NCBI RefSeq assembly: GCF_040049255.1 | Contig: NZ_JBDZDR010000001.1 | Span: 806,001-870,000 of the forward strand | DNA from: Pseudaminobacter sp040049255 | Lineage (GTDB): Bacteria > Pseudomonadota > Alphaproteobacteria > Rhizobiales > Rhizobiaceae | Direction: 5' to 3' | Length of the DNA stretch: 64,000 nt | In this document: positions 53,452 to 62,005 of the stretch, one piece after another | How positions within the stretch are numbered: position 1 is the stretch's first letter | Layout: the number at the start of each line of letters is the position of its first letter | Notes under the pieces: generated by a model | Seen by the model: the letters and a program-made list of their open reading frames with translations, nothing else | Database searches by the model: none | What the model was told of the DNA's origin: nothing | Made by a program: the position numbers and the translations under genes

Positions 53452-54414
53452 ATGTCTAATTCCGTAACCATAAAAGTGCCGGCAAGGCTGCATCTCGGGT
53501 TCCTCGACCTGAGCGGCGACGCCGCGCGGCGTTTCGGCAGCCTCGGCCTGCCGCTGAGCGAGCCGGAAACGGTCGTCACCCTGTCGCACGCCCGCGAGAC
53601 CAGCGCCGAAGGCCCTGATGCCGAACGCGCCGCCGAACACCTGAAACGGCTTTCGCAGCATCTCGGCATCCGCACGCCGCACCGGCTGGTCATCGAGCGT
53701 GCCATTCCGCCCCATGCCGGCCTGGGCTCGGGCACGCAGATCGCCATTGCCGTGGCGGCGGCGCTGCGCACCCTGCACCGGTTGCCGCTGGATACTGCTG
53801 CGGATGCGATTCTTCTTGGCCGAGGCGAGCGCTCCGGCATCGGCATCGCCAGCTTCGAGAGCGGCGGGCTCATCGTCGATGCCGGCAAGGATGACAGCGG
53901 CAAGCAGCCGCCAGTGATCGCGCGCCTGCCCTTTCCCGAGGACTGGCGCGTTATACTTGTTCTGGAAGCCGGCAAGAACGGCATCTACGGAACGGACGAG
54001 ATCGAGGCTTTCCGCGCGCTGCCGCCCTTCCCCGCCGCCAGCGCCGGCGAGATCTGCCGCCATGTGCTGATGGGCGTTATGCCTGCCCTGGTCGAGCGCG
54101 ACCTGCCGGCGTTCGGGGCGGCCATAACCGCCATCCAGGCACTCATCGGCGCCTATTTCGCGCCAGCTCAGGGCGGTGTCTTCACCAGCAAGCGCGTGGA
54201 AGCGGTCGCGCACAGGCTGGCAGAGGCCGGTGCAGTCGGCATAGGCCAGAGCTCCTGGGGACCGACGGGCTTCGCCTTTGCACCCGCGGCGCAAGTGCAT
54301 TCGATCGTCGAGAGAGCCGGCCCACTGCCGGAAGGCATTGAAACGAGGATCGTGCGGGGCCGCAATGCGGGGGCCGGAACAAGCACGTCGGCGCTGGACC
54401 TCGTCGGCAGCTAG
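53452..54414 (+). CDS. mptG: Beta-ribofuranosylaminobenzene 5'-phosphate (RFAP) synthase
   Basis: This is a 320-aa GHMP-kinase-fold protein that joins 4-hydroxybenzoate or p-aminobenzoate to PRPP, the first committed step of H4MPT synthesis (orf4 in Methylobacterium). It shows ARLHLGFLDLSGDAARRFGSLGL at the start and the GHMP glycine loop VIERAIPPHAGLGSGTQIAIAVAAALR, then GIGIASFESGGLIVDAG and GIGQSSWGPTGFAF near the C-terminus. The ATG at 53452 is the only reasonable start. It opens a plus-strand run of cofactor and C1 genes. Confidence 0.92.
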   Translation: MSNSVTIKVPARLHLGFLDLSGDAARRFGSLGLPLSEPETVVTLSHARETSAEGPDAERAAEHLKRLSQHLGIRTPHRLVIERAIPPHAGLGSGTQIAIAVAAALRTLHRLPLDTAADAILLGRGERSGIGIASFESGGLIVDAGKDDSGKQPPVIARLPFPEDWRVILVLEAGKNGIYGTDEIEAFRALPPFPAASAGEICRHVLMGVMPALVERDLPAFGAAITAIQALIGAYFAPAQGGVFTSKRVEAVAHRLAEAGAVGIGQSSWGPTGFAFAPAAQVHSIVERAGPLPEGIETRIVRGRNAGAGTSTSALDLVGS

Positions 54415-54469
54415 ACCAATGGACGCCCGGACAGGTCGGGCTCCTCACTCCCAGCTCAGGAAGGCAGTC

Positions 54470-55366
54470 ATGGCTCGCAAACACATCCTGCACATGCTCA
54501 CGCCGCTCAAGCACATGAGCCCCTTCGACGTCAACATGGCGCTCGACGCCGGCTTCGATGCGGTCGTTCCCTATGTCGACGTCAGCCTCGGTGAGGTCAC
54601 CGGTCTTGTCCAGGACGCGATCTTCTCCCGCCCGCCGGACGCCGGGGTCGACACCGGCATTTTCATCGCCGGCAAGGATGCACCGCTGGCGCTGGACATG
54701 TTCGACGTAGCCAAAAAGGCGATGGTGCCGCCCTTCAAGATCTCGGTCTTTGCCGATCCGGCCGGCTCCTTCACCACCGCCGCCGCCATGGTGGCCAAGG
54801 TCGAGAAGCTGCTCGCAACCAAATTCGAGCGCAGCCTGAAGGACACGCGTATCGCCGTATTCGGCGCCACCGGCGTGGTCGGCTTCTGCACCGCGGTTAT
54901 CGCGGCGCGGGAAGGCGCCAAGGTCACAATCGTCGGCCATGACGGCATCGAGCGCGTGCGCAAGATTGCGGGCGACATGCAGGCCCGCTTCGGCGTGGAG
55001 ATCACGCCAATGGACGGCTCCAGCGAGGACAAGAAGGCCGCAGCCGTAAGCGCAAACGAGGTGGTACTGTCGGCCGCCAAGGCCGGCGTGCAGGTGCTTT
55101 CGCGCGACGTGCTCGCCGCGGGCGGCGACCTGCTCATCGCCGCCGACGTCAATGCGGTTCCGCCGGCCGGCATCGAAGGCGTGGCGGTAAACGCCAATGG
55201 CGACCCGATCGAAGCGACGAAGGCTGTCGGCATCGGGCCGTTGGCCATCGGCGGCGTCAAGTACAAGACCGAATTCGGTCTGTTCCAAAAGATGATAGAA
55301 GCCGATAAGGCGGTCGCATTCGATTTTCAGGACGCATTTTCCCTTGCCCGCGAGATCGCAAAATAG
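54470..55366 (+). CDS. mtdB: NAD(P)-dependent methylene-H4MPT dehydrogenase
   Basis: This is a 298-aa enzyme that oxidises methylene-H4MPT to methenyl-H4MPT. The pattern KHILHMLTPLKHMSPFDVNMALDAGFDAVVPYVDVSLGEVTGLVQDAIFSR is characteristic of MtdB/MtdA. A dinucleotide-binding motif follows (IAVFGATGVVGFCTAVIAAREGAKVTIVG). MtdB rather than MtdA (which uses folate as well) is preferred because it sits beside mch, fae and fhc. AGGAAGG lies upstream. The next gene begins inside its 3' end. Confidence 0.92.
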   Translation: MARKHILHMLTPLKHMSPFDVNMALDAGFDAVVPYVDVSLGEVTGLVQDAIFSRPPDAGVDTGIFIAGKDAPLALDMFDVAKKAMVPPFKISVFADPAGSFTTAAAMVAKVEKLLATKFERSLKDTRIAVFGATGVVGFCTAVIAAREGAKVTIVGHDGIERVRKIAGDMQARFGVEITPMDGSSEDKKAAAVSANEVVLSAAKAGVQVLSRDVLAAGGDLLIAADVNAVPPAGIEGVAVNANGDPIEATKAVGIGPLAIGGVKYKTEFGLFQKMIEADKAVAFDFQDAFSLAREIAK

Positions 55367-56477
55367 TTCCGGGGCCGCCGTTCTCATTGCGGCGATATCC
55401 GGCCGCGCACTGGCCGCTGCGGCACGGCGGGCCGGGTACCGCGCATTCGTGGCCGACCTGTTCTGCGACGATGACACGCGCGCGCTGGCGGAGCGTGCCA
55501 TCATGCTGCCGGGCGACCTGCACAATGGCATAAATGCGAGCCGAGCGGTCGAGACGCTGGCAGAGCTTGCAGGGACGGAGCATCCGGTCGCGGTCGTCTG
55601 CGGCTCCGGCTTCGAGCGCCAGCCCGATCTCATCGATGCCATCGCCCGGCGCTTTCCGCTTGCCGGCTGTGGCGGCGAGGCGATCCGCCGCGTGAAGGAC
55701 CCCGAAACCTTTGCGGCCGACTGCGAAGAACTCGGCATCCCGCATCCGGCGTTGCAGCGCGAACCGCCTGCCGATCCTGAACACTGGCTGGTCAAGCGCG
55801 ACGGCGGCGCCGGCGGAACCCACATCCGCCGCGCCAATGGCGACGCGGCGCAGGCAGGCCGGTACTTCCAGCGGCGCATTGCCGGCGCGAGCGTTTCGGC
55901 CCTGTTCGTGGGCGATGGCGAGAGCGCACGCATTGTCGGCTTCAGCCGGCAGTTCCTGTCGCCTGCCCCGGATGCGCCCTACCGCTATGGCGGCGCGGTG
56001 CGGCTGTGCCGCTTCGACCGCGTGGACGCGACGATCATTGGCGGCTGGCTCACCGCGCTCACCCGCCGTGCCGGCCTCGTCGGCCTGTGCAGCGCGGACC
56101 TGATCCGCAACGCCGACGGTTACCATCTGCTGGAGATCAACCCACGCCCCGGCGCCACGCTCGACATATTCGACGCCGACGACGCCCCGCTCATGGAGGC
56201 GCACATTCGCGCAGGCCGCGGCGAGCCTTATCGTCTGCCGCGCTTTTTGGATTGCATGGCCGCGACCATCGCCTATGCCGACCAGCCGGTGGACAGCTTC
56301 CCGGCCATCGCCTGGCCGGAATGGGTCGCCGACCGCCAGTCGGCGGGCACCGTGCTGGAGGCGGGAGACCCTGTCTGCACCATCTTCGCGCGCGGCCCCA
56401 GCGCCGAGGCCGCTCGACGGACCCTCGCCGAACGCCAACAAGCACTGCAGCACCACTGGAATGGAGGCCGACCATGA
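55344..56477 (+). CDS. ATP-grasp protein of the H4MPT island (orf5-like)
   Basis: This is a 377-aa protein of the ATP-grasp superfamily, judged by KDPETFAADCEELGIPHPALQREPPADPEHWLVKRDGGAGGTHIRRANGD (ATP-binding subdomain) and GLCSADLIRNADGYHLLEINPRPGATLDIF (Mg/ATP-binding C-terminal part). Such ligases join a carboxylate to an amine. In methylotrophs the equivalent gene (orf5) belongs to the H4MPT cofactor set, but its reaction is not known to me. The start is unsure (TTG at 55344, inside mtdB, no strong ribosome site). Its TGA overlaps the mch ATG. Confidence 0.8.
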   Translation: MPARSQNSSGAAVLIAAISGRALAAAARRAGYRAFVADLFCDDDTRALAERAIMLPGDLHNGINASRAVETLAELAGTEHPVAVVCGSGFERQPDLIDAIARRFPLAGCGGEAIRRVKDPETFAADCEELGIPHPALQREPPADPEHWLVKRDGGAGGTHIRRANGDAAQAGRYFQRRIAGASVSALFVGDGESARIVGFSRQFLSPAPDAPYRYGGAVRLCRFDRVDATIIGGWLTALTRRAGLVGLCSADLIRNADGYHLLEINPRPGATLDIFDADDAPLMEAHIRAGRGEPYRLPRFLDCMAATIAYADQPVDSFPAIAWPEWVADRQSAGTVLEAGDPVCTIFARGPSAEAARRTLAERQQALQHHWNGGRP

Positions 56478-57430
56478 AAGACGGTTCCGCGTTTCTCAAC
56501 GACAACGCCGCCCGCATCGCCCAAAGCATGGTCGACGATGCCGAGCGCCTGCGCGTCTCGGTCTCCACCGGCCCGCTGGGCGAATGCCTGATCGACGCCG
56601 GCGCCAATGTGCTGGGCAGCATCGAGGCCGGCCTGCGCATGGCCGAGGCGACGATGGGCGGATTGGGCACGCTTTCGACAGCCATGAACTTCGCGGCCGG
56701 CAAATGGCCGCTCAATGTCGAGGTCCGCTCCTCGCAGCCGGTGCTCGCCTGCCTTGCCAGCCAGTATGCCGGCTGGAACCTCTCCAGCGGCAAATATTTC
56801 GCCATGGGTTCCGGCCCCGTGCGCGTTCTGGCGCATGTCGAGCCGCTGTTTTCCACCCTTACCTACCGCGAAAAGGCAGCGCAGAGCGTGATCGTTCTGG
56901 AAACCGCCACGCCGCCGCCCGCGGCCGTTGTCGAAAAGGTGGCTGCGGCCACGGGGCTCGCCCCGGAAAACCTTACATTCATCTATGCGCCGACGCAGAG
57001 CATCGCCGGCTGCGTGCAGATCGTCAGCCGAGTGCTGGAGGTCGCCTTGCACAAGGCCAACGATCTCAAGTTCCCGCTCGACAATATCGTCGATGGCGTC
57101 GGCGCCGCCCCCATTCCCGCGCCGCATCCGGATTTCCTGACGGCGATGGGCCGCACCAACGATGCCATCATCTATGGCGGGCTGGTGCAGCTTTTCGTGC
57201 GCGGCTCGGCAAGCGATGCTCGTGCCCTGGCCGAAAACATGCCGAGCAGCGCCTCGCGTGACCATGGCCGCCCCTTTGCCGAGGTCTTCAAGCACTTCAA
57301 GGGCGACTTCTACGCCATCGACCCGCTGCTGTTCAGCCCGGCCGAGGTGATCGTGACGGCAATCGAGACCGGGGATACTTTCCGCACCGGCAGCCGTGAT
57401 CTTGCGATGCTGGAAACGAGTCTGGGCTAG
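56474..57430 (+). CDS. mch: Methenyl-H4MPT cyclohydrolase
   Basis: This is a 318-aa enzyme that hydrolyses methenyl-H4MPT to N5-formyl-H4MPT. Family segments are ECLIDAGANVLGSIEAGLRMAEATMGGLGTLS, SQYAGWNLSSGKYFAMGSGPVRVLA and APHPDFLTAMGRTNDAIIYGGLVQLFV with KHFKGDFYAIDPLLFSPAEV near the end. The ATG overlaps the stop of the ATP-grasp gene. The next ATP-grasp gene begins 5 bp after its stop. The pathway position is after MtdB and before Fhc. Confidence 0.95.
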   Translation: MKDGSAFLNDNAARIAQSMVDDAERLRVSVSTGPLGECLIDAGANVLGSIEAGLRMAEATMGGLGTLSTAMNFAAGKWPLNVEVRSSQPVLACLASQYAGWNLSSGKYFAMGSGPVRVLAHVEPLFSTLTYREKAAQSVIVLETATPPPAAVVEKVAAATGLAPENLTFIYAPTQSIAGCVQIVSRVLEVALHKANDLKFPLDNIVDGVGAAPIPAPHPDFLTAMGRTNDAIIYGGLVQLFVRGSASDARALAENMPSSASRDHGRPFAEVFKHFKGDFYAIDPLLFSPAEVIVTAIETGDTFRTGSRDLAMLETSLG

Positions 57431-57434
57431 AAGC

Positions 57435-58385
57435 GTGGCGACAAGGATACTCGTCCTCAACGACAATTCCGGCGCCCAGTCCCGCAGCGTCGTTGCGGCC
57501 ATCCAGCGGCGCGGCTGCGAAACCGTCACCGCCTCGCTCTCGGCCGTTGGCTTCGACACGGAAAGCCCCTCCGGCCTCGCCATTCCCGGTTTCGAGGACG
57601 GATCGCTGCCCGACGCGGTGCTGGTACGCTCGATCTCGGCCGGCTCGTTCGAGGCGATCACGCGCCGGCTCGGCGTGCTGCACGCCCTGGGCAGCCTCGG
57701 CGTGCCGGTGTGGAACCCGGCCAAGGCGATAGAAAACTGCGTCGACAAGTCGACCACCACCTTCCTGCTTCACCAGGCCGGCCTGCCAACGCCGGTTACC
57801 TTCGCGGTGGAAGGGCTGGCAGCGGCGCAGGCCGTCGTGACCCGCGAGGCAGCATCGGGGCCCCTGGTGCTGAAGCCGCTGTTCGGCGCGCAGGGCCGCG
57901 GCATCCGGCTGATCCGCGACATGGCCGACCTGCCCGGCGAAGAGGAGATCAACGGGGTCTACTACCTCCAGCGCTATGTCGCACGCGCCGGTCCGCCCTT
58001 TCGCGACTATCGCGTCTTCGTCTGCGCCGGCCGGGTGGTGGCCATGATGGCGCGGCGCGGCGAGGACTGGATCACCAACGTCAACCGCGGCGCCACGCCC
58101 GAGCACATCGCGGGAGCCGACACCGAGCTTGAAGCGCTGGCGCTGGCCTCGGCCGCGGCCGTGGGCACTGCCTTTGCCGGGGTGGATATCGTGGCCGACG
58201 CAGACGGGCGACACTTCGTGCTTGAGGTCAACAGCATGCCGGCATGGTCGGGCCTGCAATCGGTGGCGCAGGTCAGCATAGCCGACGCCATTGCCGCAGC
58301 TCTGGTGGAGGCCGTGCATGGCCGCCCGACGCTGACGCTGGTCGAAAACGCGCCGGCGGCCGAAGGCGCGGCAGTGCCCATATGA
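57435..58385 (+). CDS. RimK-like ATP-grasp ligase of the H4MPT island (orf7-like)
   Basis: This is a 316-aa ATP-grasp protein related to RimK and to archaeal MptN/CofF glutamate ligases. It shows NCVDKSTTTFLLHQAGLPTPVTFAVEGL, PLVLKPLFGAQGRGIRLIRD, YLQRYVARAGPPFRDYRVFVCAGRVVAMMARRGEDWITNVNRGA and AGVDIVADADGRHFVLEVNSMPAWSGLQ, with the two catalytic Mg ligands in the last segment. It may add a glutamate-type side chain to the pterin cofactor. The start is GTG at 57435. Its stop overlaps the next start codon. Confidence 0.82.
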   Translation: MATRILVLNDNSGAQSRSVVAAIQRRGCETVTASLSAVGFDTESPSGLAIPGFEDGSLPDAVLVRSISAGSFEAITRRLGVLHALGSLGVPVWNPAKAIENCVDKSTTTFLLHQAGLPTPVTFAVEGLAAAQAVVTREAASGPLVLKPLFGAQGRGIRLIRDMADLPGEEEINGVYYLQRYVARAGPPFRDYRVFVCAGRVVAMMARRGEDWITNVNRGATPEHIAGADTELEALALASAAAVGTAFAGVDIVADADGRHFVLEVNSMPAWSGLQSVAQVSIADAIAAALVEAVHGRPTLTLVENAPAAEGAAVPI

Positions 58386-59227
58386 CGGTTTCGCGCGAAA
58401 TCATCCGTGCCGCATATGAGGACGCCTGTCGCCAGGAGATCGAGGCGCTGAAGCCCGGCAACGTGCACCGCTTCGCCGACGGACACCGCATGACGACGGA
58501 GCAGTTCCTGACGAGCGCGCGGGTCTCGTCGGCGCCGCTCACCGATCCCGAGCTTTCGCTCGGCCTGCGCATCCGCGAAGCGGTGAGCGCCACGCGCGAT
58601 GCCGTCGGCACCAACACCAATCTCGGCATCGTCCTGCTTTGCGCGCCCCTTGCCGAGGCGGCGGCAATGGAAGGCGCCGACCTGCGCACCAATCTGCGGC
58701 GGGTGCTCGATGCCATCGACCTCGACGACACCGCAGCCGTATTCGAGGCAATCGTGCTCGCCTCGCCCGGCGGGCTGGGCGAGGCACCCAGGCACGATGT
58801 GCATGAGCGCCCCACGGCGGGGCTGCTCGAGGCCATGCAAGAGGCCTCGAACCGCGACCGCATCGCCCACCAATATGTGACCGGCTTCGCCGACATATTC
58901 GAAGCGGGCCTGCCGGCGCTCAAGGCGGCGGTCGCGCGTGGCGAGAGCGGCATGTGGCCGGCCGTGCATGCCTATCTGGAATTCCTGACCGCCTTCCCCG
59001 ACAGCCATATTTTGCGCAAGCACGGGGCCGGGATCGCCGAGGCTGTGCGCGCCGAGGCCTCATCCGTTCGGCGTAGCTTTGAGGCCGCAAGCGACGAAAA
59101 TGCGCGCATCGAAGTACTTTTGGCTTTCGATGCCCGGCTCAAGGCCGCAGACATCAATCCCGGCACCTCGGCCGACCTCACCGTTGCTTGTCTTTTAGTC
59201 CACAATCTGGGGGCTCACCTTGCGTAA
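58382..59227 (+). CDS. Triphosphoribosyl-dephospho-CoA synthase-like (CitG family) protein (orf9-like)
   Basis: This is a 281-aa all-helical protein of the CitG/MdcB family. ACRQEIEALKPGNVHRFADGHRMT and GTNTNLGIVLLCAPLAEAA are the main family motifs. A further segment, MWPAVHAYLEFLTAFPDSHILRKHGAGIAEAV, is typical. CitG proteins form a ribosyl-triphosphate link. In H4MPT islands this gene (orf9) is thought to be part of cofactor synthesis. The precise reaction is unknown to me. The ATG overlaps the preceding TGA. Confidence 0.85.
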   Translation: MTVSREIIRAAYEDACRQEIEALKPGNVHRFADGHRMTTEQFLTSARVSSAPLTDPELSLGLRIREAVSATRDAVGTNTNLGIVLLCAPLAEAAAMEGADLRTNLRRVLDAIDLDDTAAVFEAIVLASPGGLGEAPRHDVHERPTAGLLEAMQEASNRDRIAHQYVTGFADIFEAGLPALKAAVARGESGMWPAVHAYLEFLTAFPDSHILRKHGAGIAEAVRAEASSVRRSFEAASDENARIEVLLAFDARLKAADINPGTSADLTVACLLVHNLGAHLA

Positions 59228-59370
59228 TCGCCGGGTTGATGTTTGAATTTCCGCAGCGGAAGCAGGGCTTTCGCGGCTATCTAGCCAACCGGTCCGGTTT
59301 TCCGGACGCTGCCAACAAGGATAGCTGTCCATCGGGCGCCCGCTCGTGAGCGGCATCCATGGGCACCATG

Positions 59371-59401
59371 ATTGTGTCTTGGCACCCAAATTGTGTCTTG
59401 G
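59371..59401 (+). promoter_or_regulatory. 12-bp direct repeat upstream of fae
   Basis: ATTGTGTCTTGG occurs twice, at 59371-59382 and 59390-59401, with a 7-bp spacer. The second copy runs into the fae ribosome site. This may be a regulator half-site array or leader RNA feature controlling Fae, usually one of the most abundant proteins during C1 growth. Confidence 0.45.
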
Positions 59402-59413
59402 AGGAGAATTGGC

Positions 59414-59923
59414 ATGGCAAAGATCAATAAGGTCATGGTCGGTGAGTCGCTGGTCGGCGACGGCAACGAGGTGGCGCACGTCGATTTGCTTATCGGCCCG
59501 CGTGGGAGCCCGGTCGAATCCGCGTTCTGTCACGCGCTCACCAACAACAAGGACGGCTTCACCACGCTTCTGGCAGTGCTTACGCCCAACCTTCCCTGCA
59601 AGCCCAACACCGTCCTCTTCAACAAGGTCACGATCAAGGGCGCCAAGCAGGCGGTGCAGATGTTCGGTCCCGCCCAGTTCGCCGTGGCGAAGGCAGTCCA
59701 GGACAGCGTCGCCGAAGGCATCATCCCGGCCGAGGAAGCCGACGACGTCTTCATCTGCGTCGGCGTCTTCATCCACTGGGAAGCCAGCGACGACGCCAAG
59801 ATTCAGCAATTCAACTACCAGGCTGTGAAGGAAGCCATCCAGCGCGCGGTCGAAGGCACGCCGACGGCAGCCGAGGCAACCGCCAAGCGCGACTCGGTCA
59901 AGCACCCCTTCGGAGCCTCATAG
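59414..59923 (+). CDS. fae: Formaldehyde-activating enzyme
   Basis: This is a 169-aa enzyme that condenses formaldehyde with H4MPT to methylene-H4MPT. The sequence is typical throughout: VGESLVGDGNEVAHVDLLIGPRGSPVESAFCHALTNNKDGFTTLLAVLTPNLPCKPNTVLFNKVTIKGAKQAVQMFGPAQFAVAKAVQDSVAEGIIPAEEADDVFICVGVFIHWEA. The active-site His is in EVAHVDL (residue 22). The ATG at 59414 has GGAGGAG upstream. A 186-bp spacer from the previous gene and the direct repeat suggest its own promoter as well as readthrough. Confidence 0.97.
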   Translation: MAKINKVMVGESLVGDGNEVAHVDLLIGPRGSPVESAFCHALTNNKDGFTTLLAVLTPNLPCKPNTVLFNKVTIKGAKQAVQMFGPAQFAVAKAVQDSVAEGIIPAEEADDVFICVGVFIHWEASDDAKIQQFNYQAVKEAIQRAVEGTPTAAEATAKRDSVKHPFGAS

Positions 59924-60059
59924 ACAAGAGACAGCCCCGCACAGATAAAACCCTCTGCAGAGCCGGATGGTCTGTTGCGCCGGTTGATGAAGATGCTGGG
60001 TTTCTGACGCTCCTTTCCGAAGCATCGCGCTGATTCTTCGGGAGGTTGGCCATATCGGT

Positions 60060-60084
60060 CCGCTCGCCCGCGAAAGGCGAGCGG
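60060..60084. terminator. Hairpin between fae and the HisA-like gene
   Basis: Perfect 9-bp arms CCGCTCGCC/GGCGAGCGG surround a 7-nt loop between two converging genes. No T-run follows on either strand. It is a possible termination or RNA-stabilising element for one or both transcripts. Confidence 0.4.
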
Positions 60085-60137
60085 CAGAGAGGGTGTGTCT
60101 TGCTGCCGGCGGTGGCCCCGCCCGGCAGCGGGGTGGC

Positions 60138-60848
60138 TTATGCGTTCGGCGTCTCTGCAAGCGTCGCGATCTGTGCCGGCGTCAGCGTGCCGTCATGCAG
60201 CGAGGTCGCTACCAGAGCGGCGGCGATGCCGAGGCGCGCGAGTTCGCGCAGGTCCGCCTCGTTGCGCACGCCGCCGGCGGCGATGACCGCGCGGGCACCG
60301 GCCCGGGCTTTGATTTCGCGCAACCGCTCGAAGTCGGGCCCTGCCCCCGAGCCCACCTTGGCCAGCGTCATCACGATCACCCGCTGCGGCCACGGGTCCG
60401 GGTCCTCCAGCAGGTTGGCCGGCCCGCGAAAACCGTCGGCGAAGAAATCCAGCGACAGGATGAGGTCTGGATGTCTGCCGAAACGGCGCAGCAGTTCCGT
60501 ATCGGCCTGCGACTCCGAACCCAGCACCGGGCACAGCGCCGGGGTTTCGAGCGCGGCTTCGAGACTGGCCGCATCGGCATATCCGGCATCCGCCCATAGT
60601 TCGGGCGCATCGCGCATACCGGCCAGCCGCGCCAGCGTCTCGCTGTTCGGTCCCCGCCCCTCGATGGCGTCGAGGTCGGCGACATAGAGGGTCGGGAATG
60701 GATGGAGCCGCCGTAGCCCTTCGGCCACGGCCACCGCATCCGCGCTGGCGCTGAGCGGCGTGACGATCGGCCGGTAGCGGTCGCGCCGACCCTGCTCGGC
60801 CCGCACGACCTGGCCGCCTTTCAGATCGAGCACGGGAATGATACGCAT
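60138..60848 (-). CDS. HisA/HisF-like TIM-barrel protein of the H4MPT island
   Basis: This is a 236-aa single barrel with the HisA-family start MRIIPVLDLKGGQVVRAEQGRRDRYRPIVTPLSASADAVAVAEGLRRLHPFPTLYVADLDAIEG and C-terminal phosphate-binding segments (VIAAGGVRNEADLRELARLGIAAALVATSLHDGTL). It is not in a histidine operon. H4MPT clusters of methylotrophs carry such a gene, believed to act in cofactor synthesis, and the Asp residues of the strands suggest isomerase-like chemistry. The ATG at 60848 is the family start. It is divergent from the next gene over 45 bp. Confidence 0.85.
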   Translation of the reverse strand: MRIIPVLDLKGGQVVRAEQGRRDRYRPIVTPLSASADAVAVAEGLRRLHPFPTLYVADLDAIEGRGPNSETLARLAGMRDAPELWADAGYADAASLEAALETPALCPVLGSESQADTELLRRFGRHPDLILSLDFFADGFRGPANLLEDPDPWPQRVIVMTLAKVGSGAGPDFERLREIKARAGARAVIAAGGVRNEADLRELARLGIAAALVATSLHDGTLTPAQIATLAETPNA

Positions 60849-60876
60849 CTGCAACCCCTGGTTCCGCAATTCCTAC

Positions 60877-60886
60877 CTATGAAAGC
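60877..60886. promoter_or_regulatory. CTATGAAAGC motif in second divergent promoter
   Basis: This is an exact copy of the word found at 53378-53387. It lies in the 45-bp spacer between the HisA-like and hydantoinase-like genes, 7 bp before the GTG start of the latter. See the finding on this shared motif. Confidence 0.4.
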
Positions 60887-60893
60887 TTGAAGC

Positions 60894-61934
60894 GTGAGCA
60901 AAGAAAAGAACATCGTGGTCGGCTGCGACATCGGCGGCGCGCATCTGAAGATCGCCCGCGCGGAGGATGGCCGCATCGTCGAGGCGCTGACGCTGGCGAC
61001 GCCGATCTGGCTCGGGCTCGACCGGCTCATCGATGCCGCGCGCGCGGCACGGCGCCTTTTTGCCGGCAGTCGCCTCAACGTCTTCACCATGACTGGCGAG
61101 CTTTCCGACATTTTTCCCTCGCGCGAAGCCGGCATCGCCTCGCTCCTGAGCATCGTCACCGAGCATTTTCCGGGCAAGTCGCTGATCTATGCCGGCCGCT
61201 CGGGCTTCGTGGCGCCCGACAAGGCGACCGCGCTCGCCGCCGATGTCGCCTCTGCCAACTGGCACGCGAGTGCGGCCTTCGTCGCCAAGCATGCCGGTGA
61301 CACGCTGTTTGTCGACATGGGCTCGACCACCACCGATCTCCTCGTCACGCAAGGAGGCCGGGTCGTGCATGACGGCTACACCGACGCCGAGCGGCTCGCC
61401 ACAGGCGAGCTCGTCTATACCGGCTTCACCCGCAGCGCCCTCATCGGCATCGCCTCCGCCGCGCCGGTCAAGGGAGCGATGTCGCCCTTGATGAACGAGT
61501 ACTTCGCCTCAATCGCCGACGTGCACCGCATCCTCAGTGTGCTCGACGAGAATGACGACAAGCAACCCGCCGCCGACGGCCAGGCCAAGACCGTGGCGGG
61601 CTCCATTGCGCGCCTTGCCCGCATGGTGGGGCGAGACGCCTCCGATCTCACGCCGCCGGAGTGGCGGGAGCTTGCACGCTGGTTCAGCGAGCAGCAGTTG
61701 CGCACCGTGCACGACGCCGCGTTCCGCGTGGCAGGCAGGCTGGCGGGTGACAGCGCCGCTCCGGTCGTCGGCGCCGGCATCGGCCGCTGGCAGATTAGGC
61801 GGCTGGCCGCGCGGATGGAACGGCCCTTCGTCGACTTCGCCGACCTGATCGCAGCCAGCGACGACGCCCGTAGCGAGGCGAGCAGTGCCGCCCCGGCCGC
61901 GGCCTTGGCGCTGCTGGCGCAGGATATGGACTGA
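60894..61934 (+). CDS. Hydantoinase/kinase-fold H4MPT-linked C1 protein
   Basis: This is a 346-aa protein of the hydantoinase A/acetate-kinase superfamily. The first phosphate loop is VVGCDIGGAHLKIARAEDG and the second is DTLFVDMGSTTTDLLV. Both are typical of the H4MPT-linked C1 pathway protein family (conserved in archaea and methylotrophic bacteria). It probably phosphorylates or activates an intermediate of pterin synthesis, but the substrate is not known to me. The start is GTG at 60894. Its neighbour on the other strand is HisA-like, with which it shares a promoter region. Confidence 0.85.
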   Translation: MSKEKNIVVGCDIGGAHLKIARAEDGRIVEALTLATPIWLGLDRLIDAARAARRLFAGSRLNVFTMTGELSDIFPSREAGIASLLSIVTEHFPGKSLIYAGRSGFVAPDKATALAADVASANWHASAAFVAKHAGDTLFVDMGSTTTDLLVTQGGRVVHDGYTDAERLATGELVYTGFTRSALIGIASAAPVKGAMSPLMNEYFASIADVHRILSVLDENDDKQPAADGQAKTVAGSIARLARMVGRDASDLTPPEWRELARWFSEQQLRTVHDAAFRVAGRLAGDSAAPVVGAGIGRWQIRRLAARMERPFVDFADLIAASDDARSEASSAAPAAALALLAQDMD

Positions 61935-62005
61935 ATCCCGCCAACCGGCGGATCTGAAAAAGTCAGCGCCGCCAGACAGTTCGGACTGACTTCCGATTCA
62001 AAATA

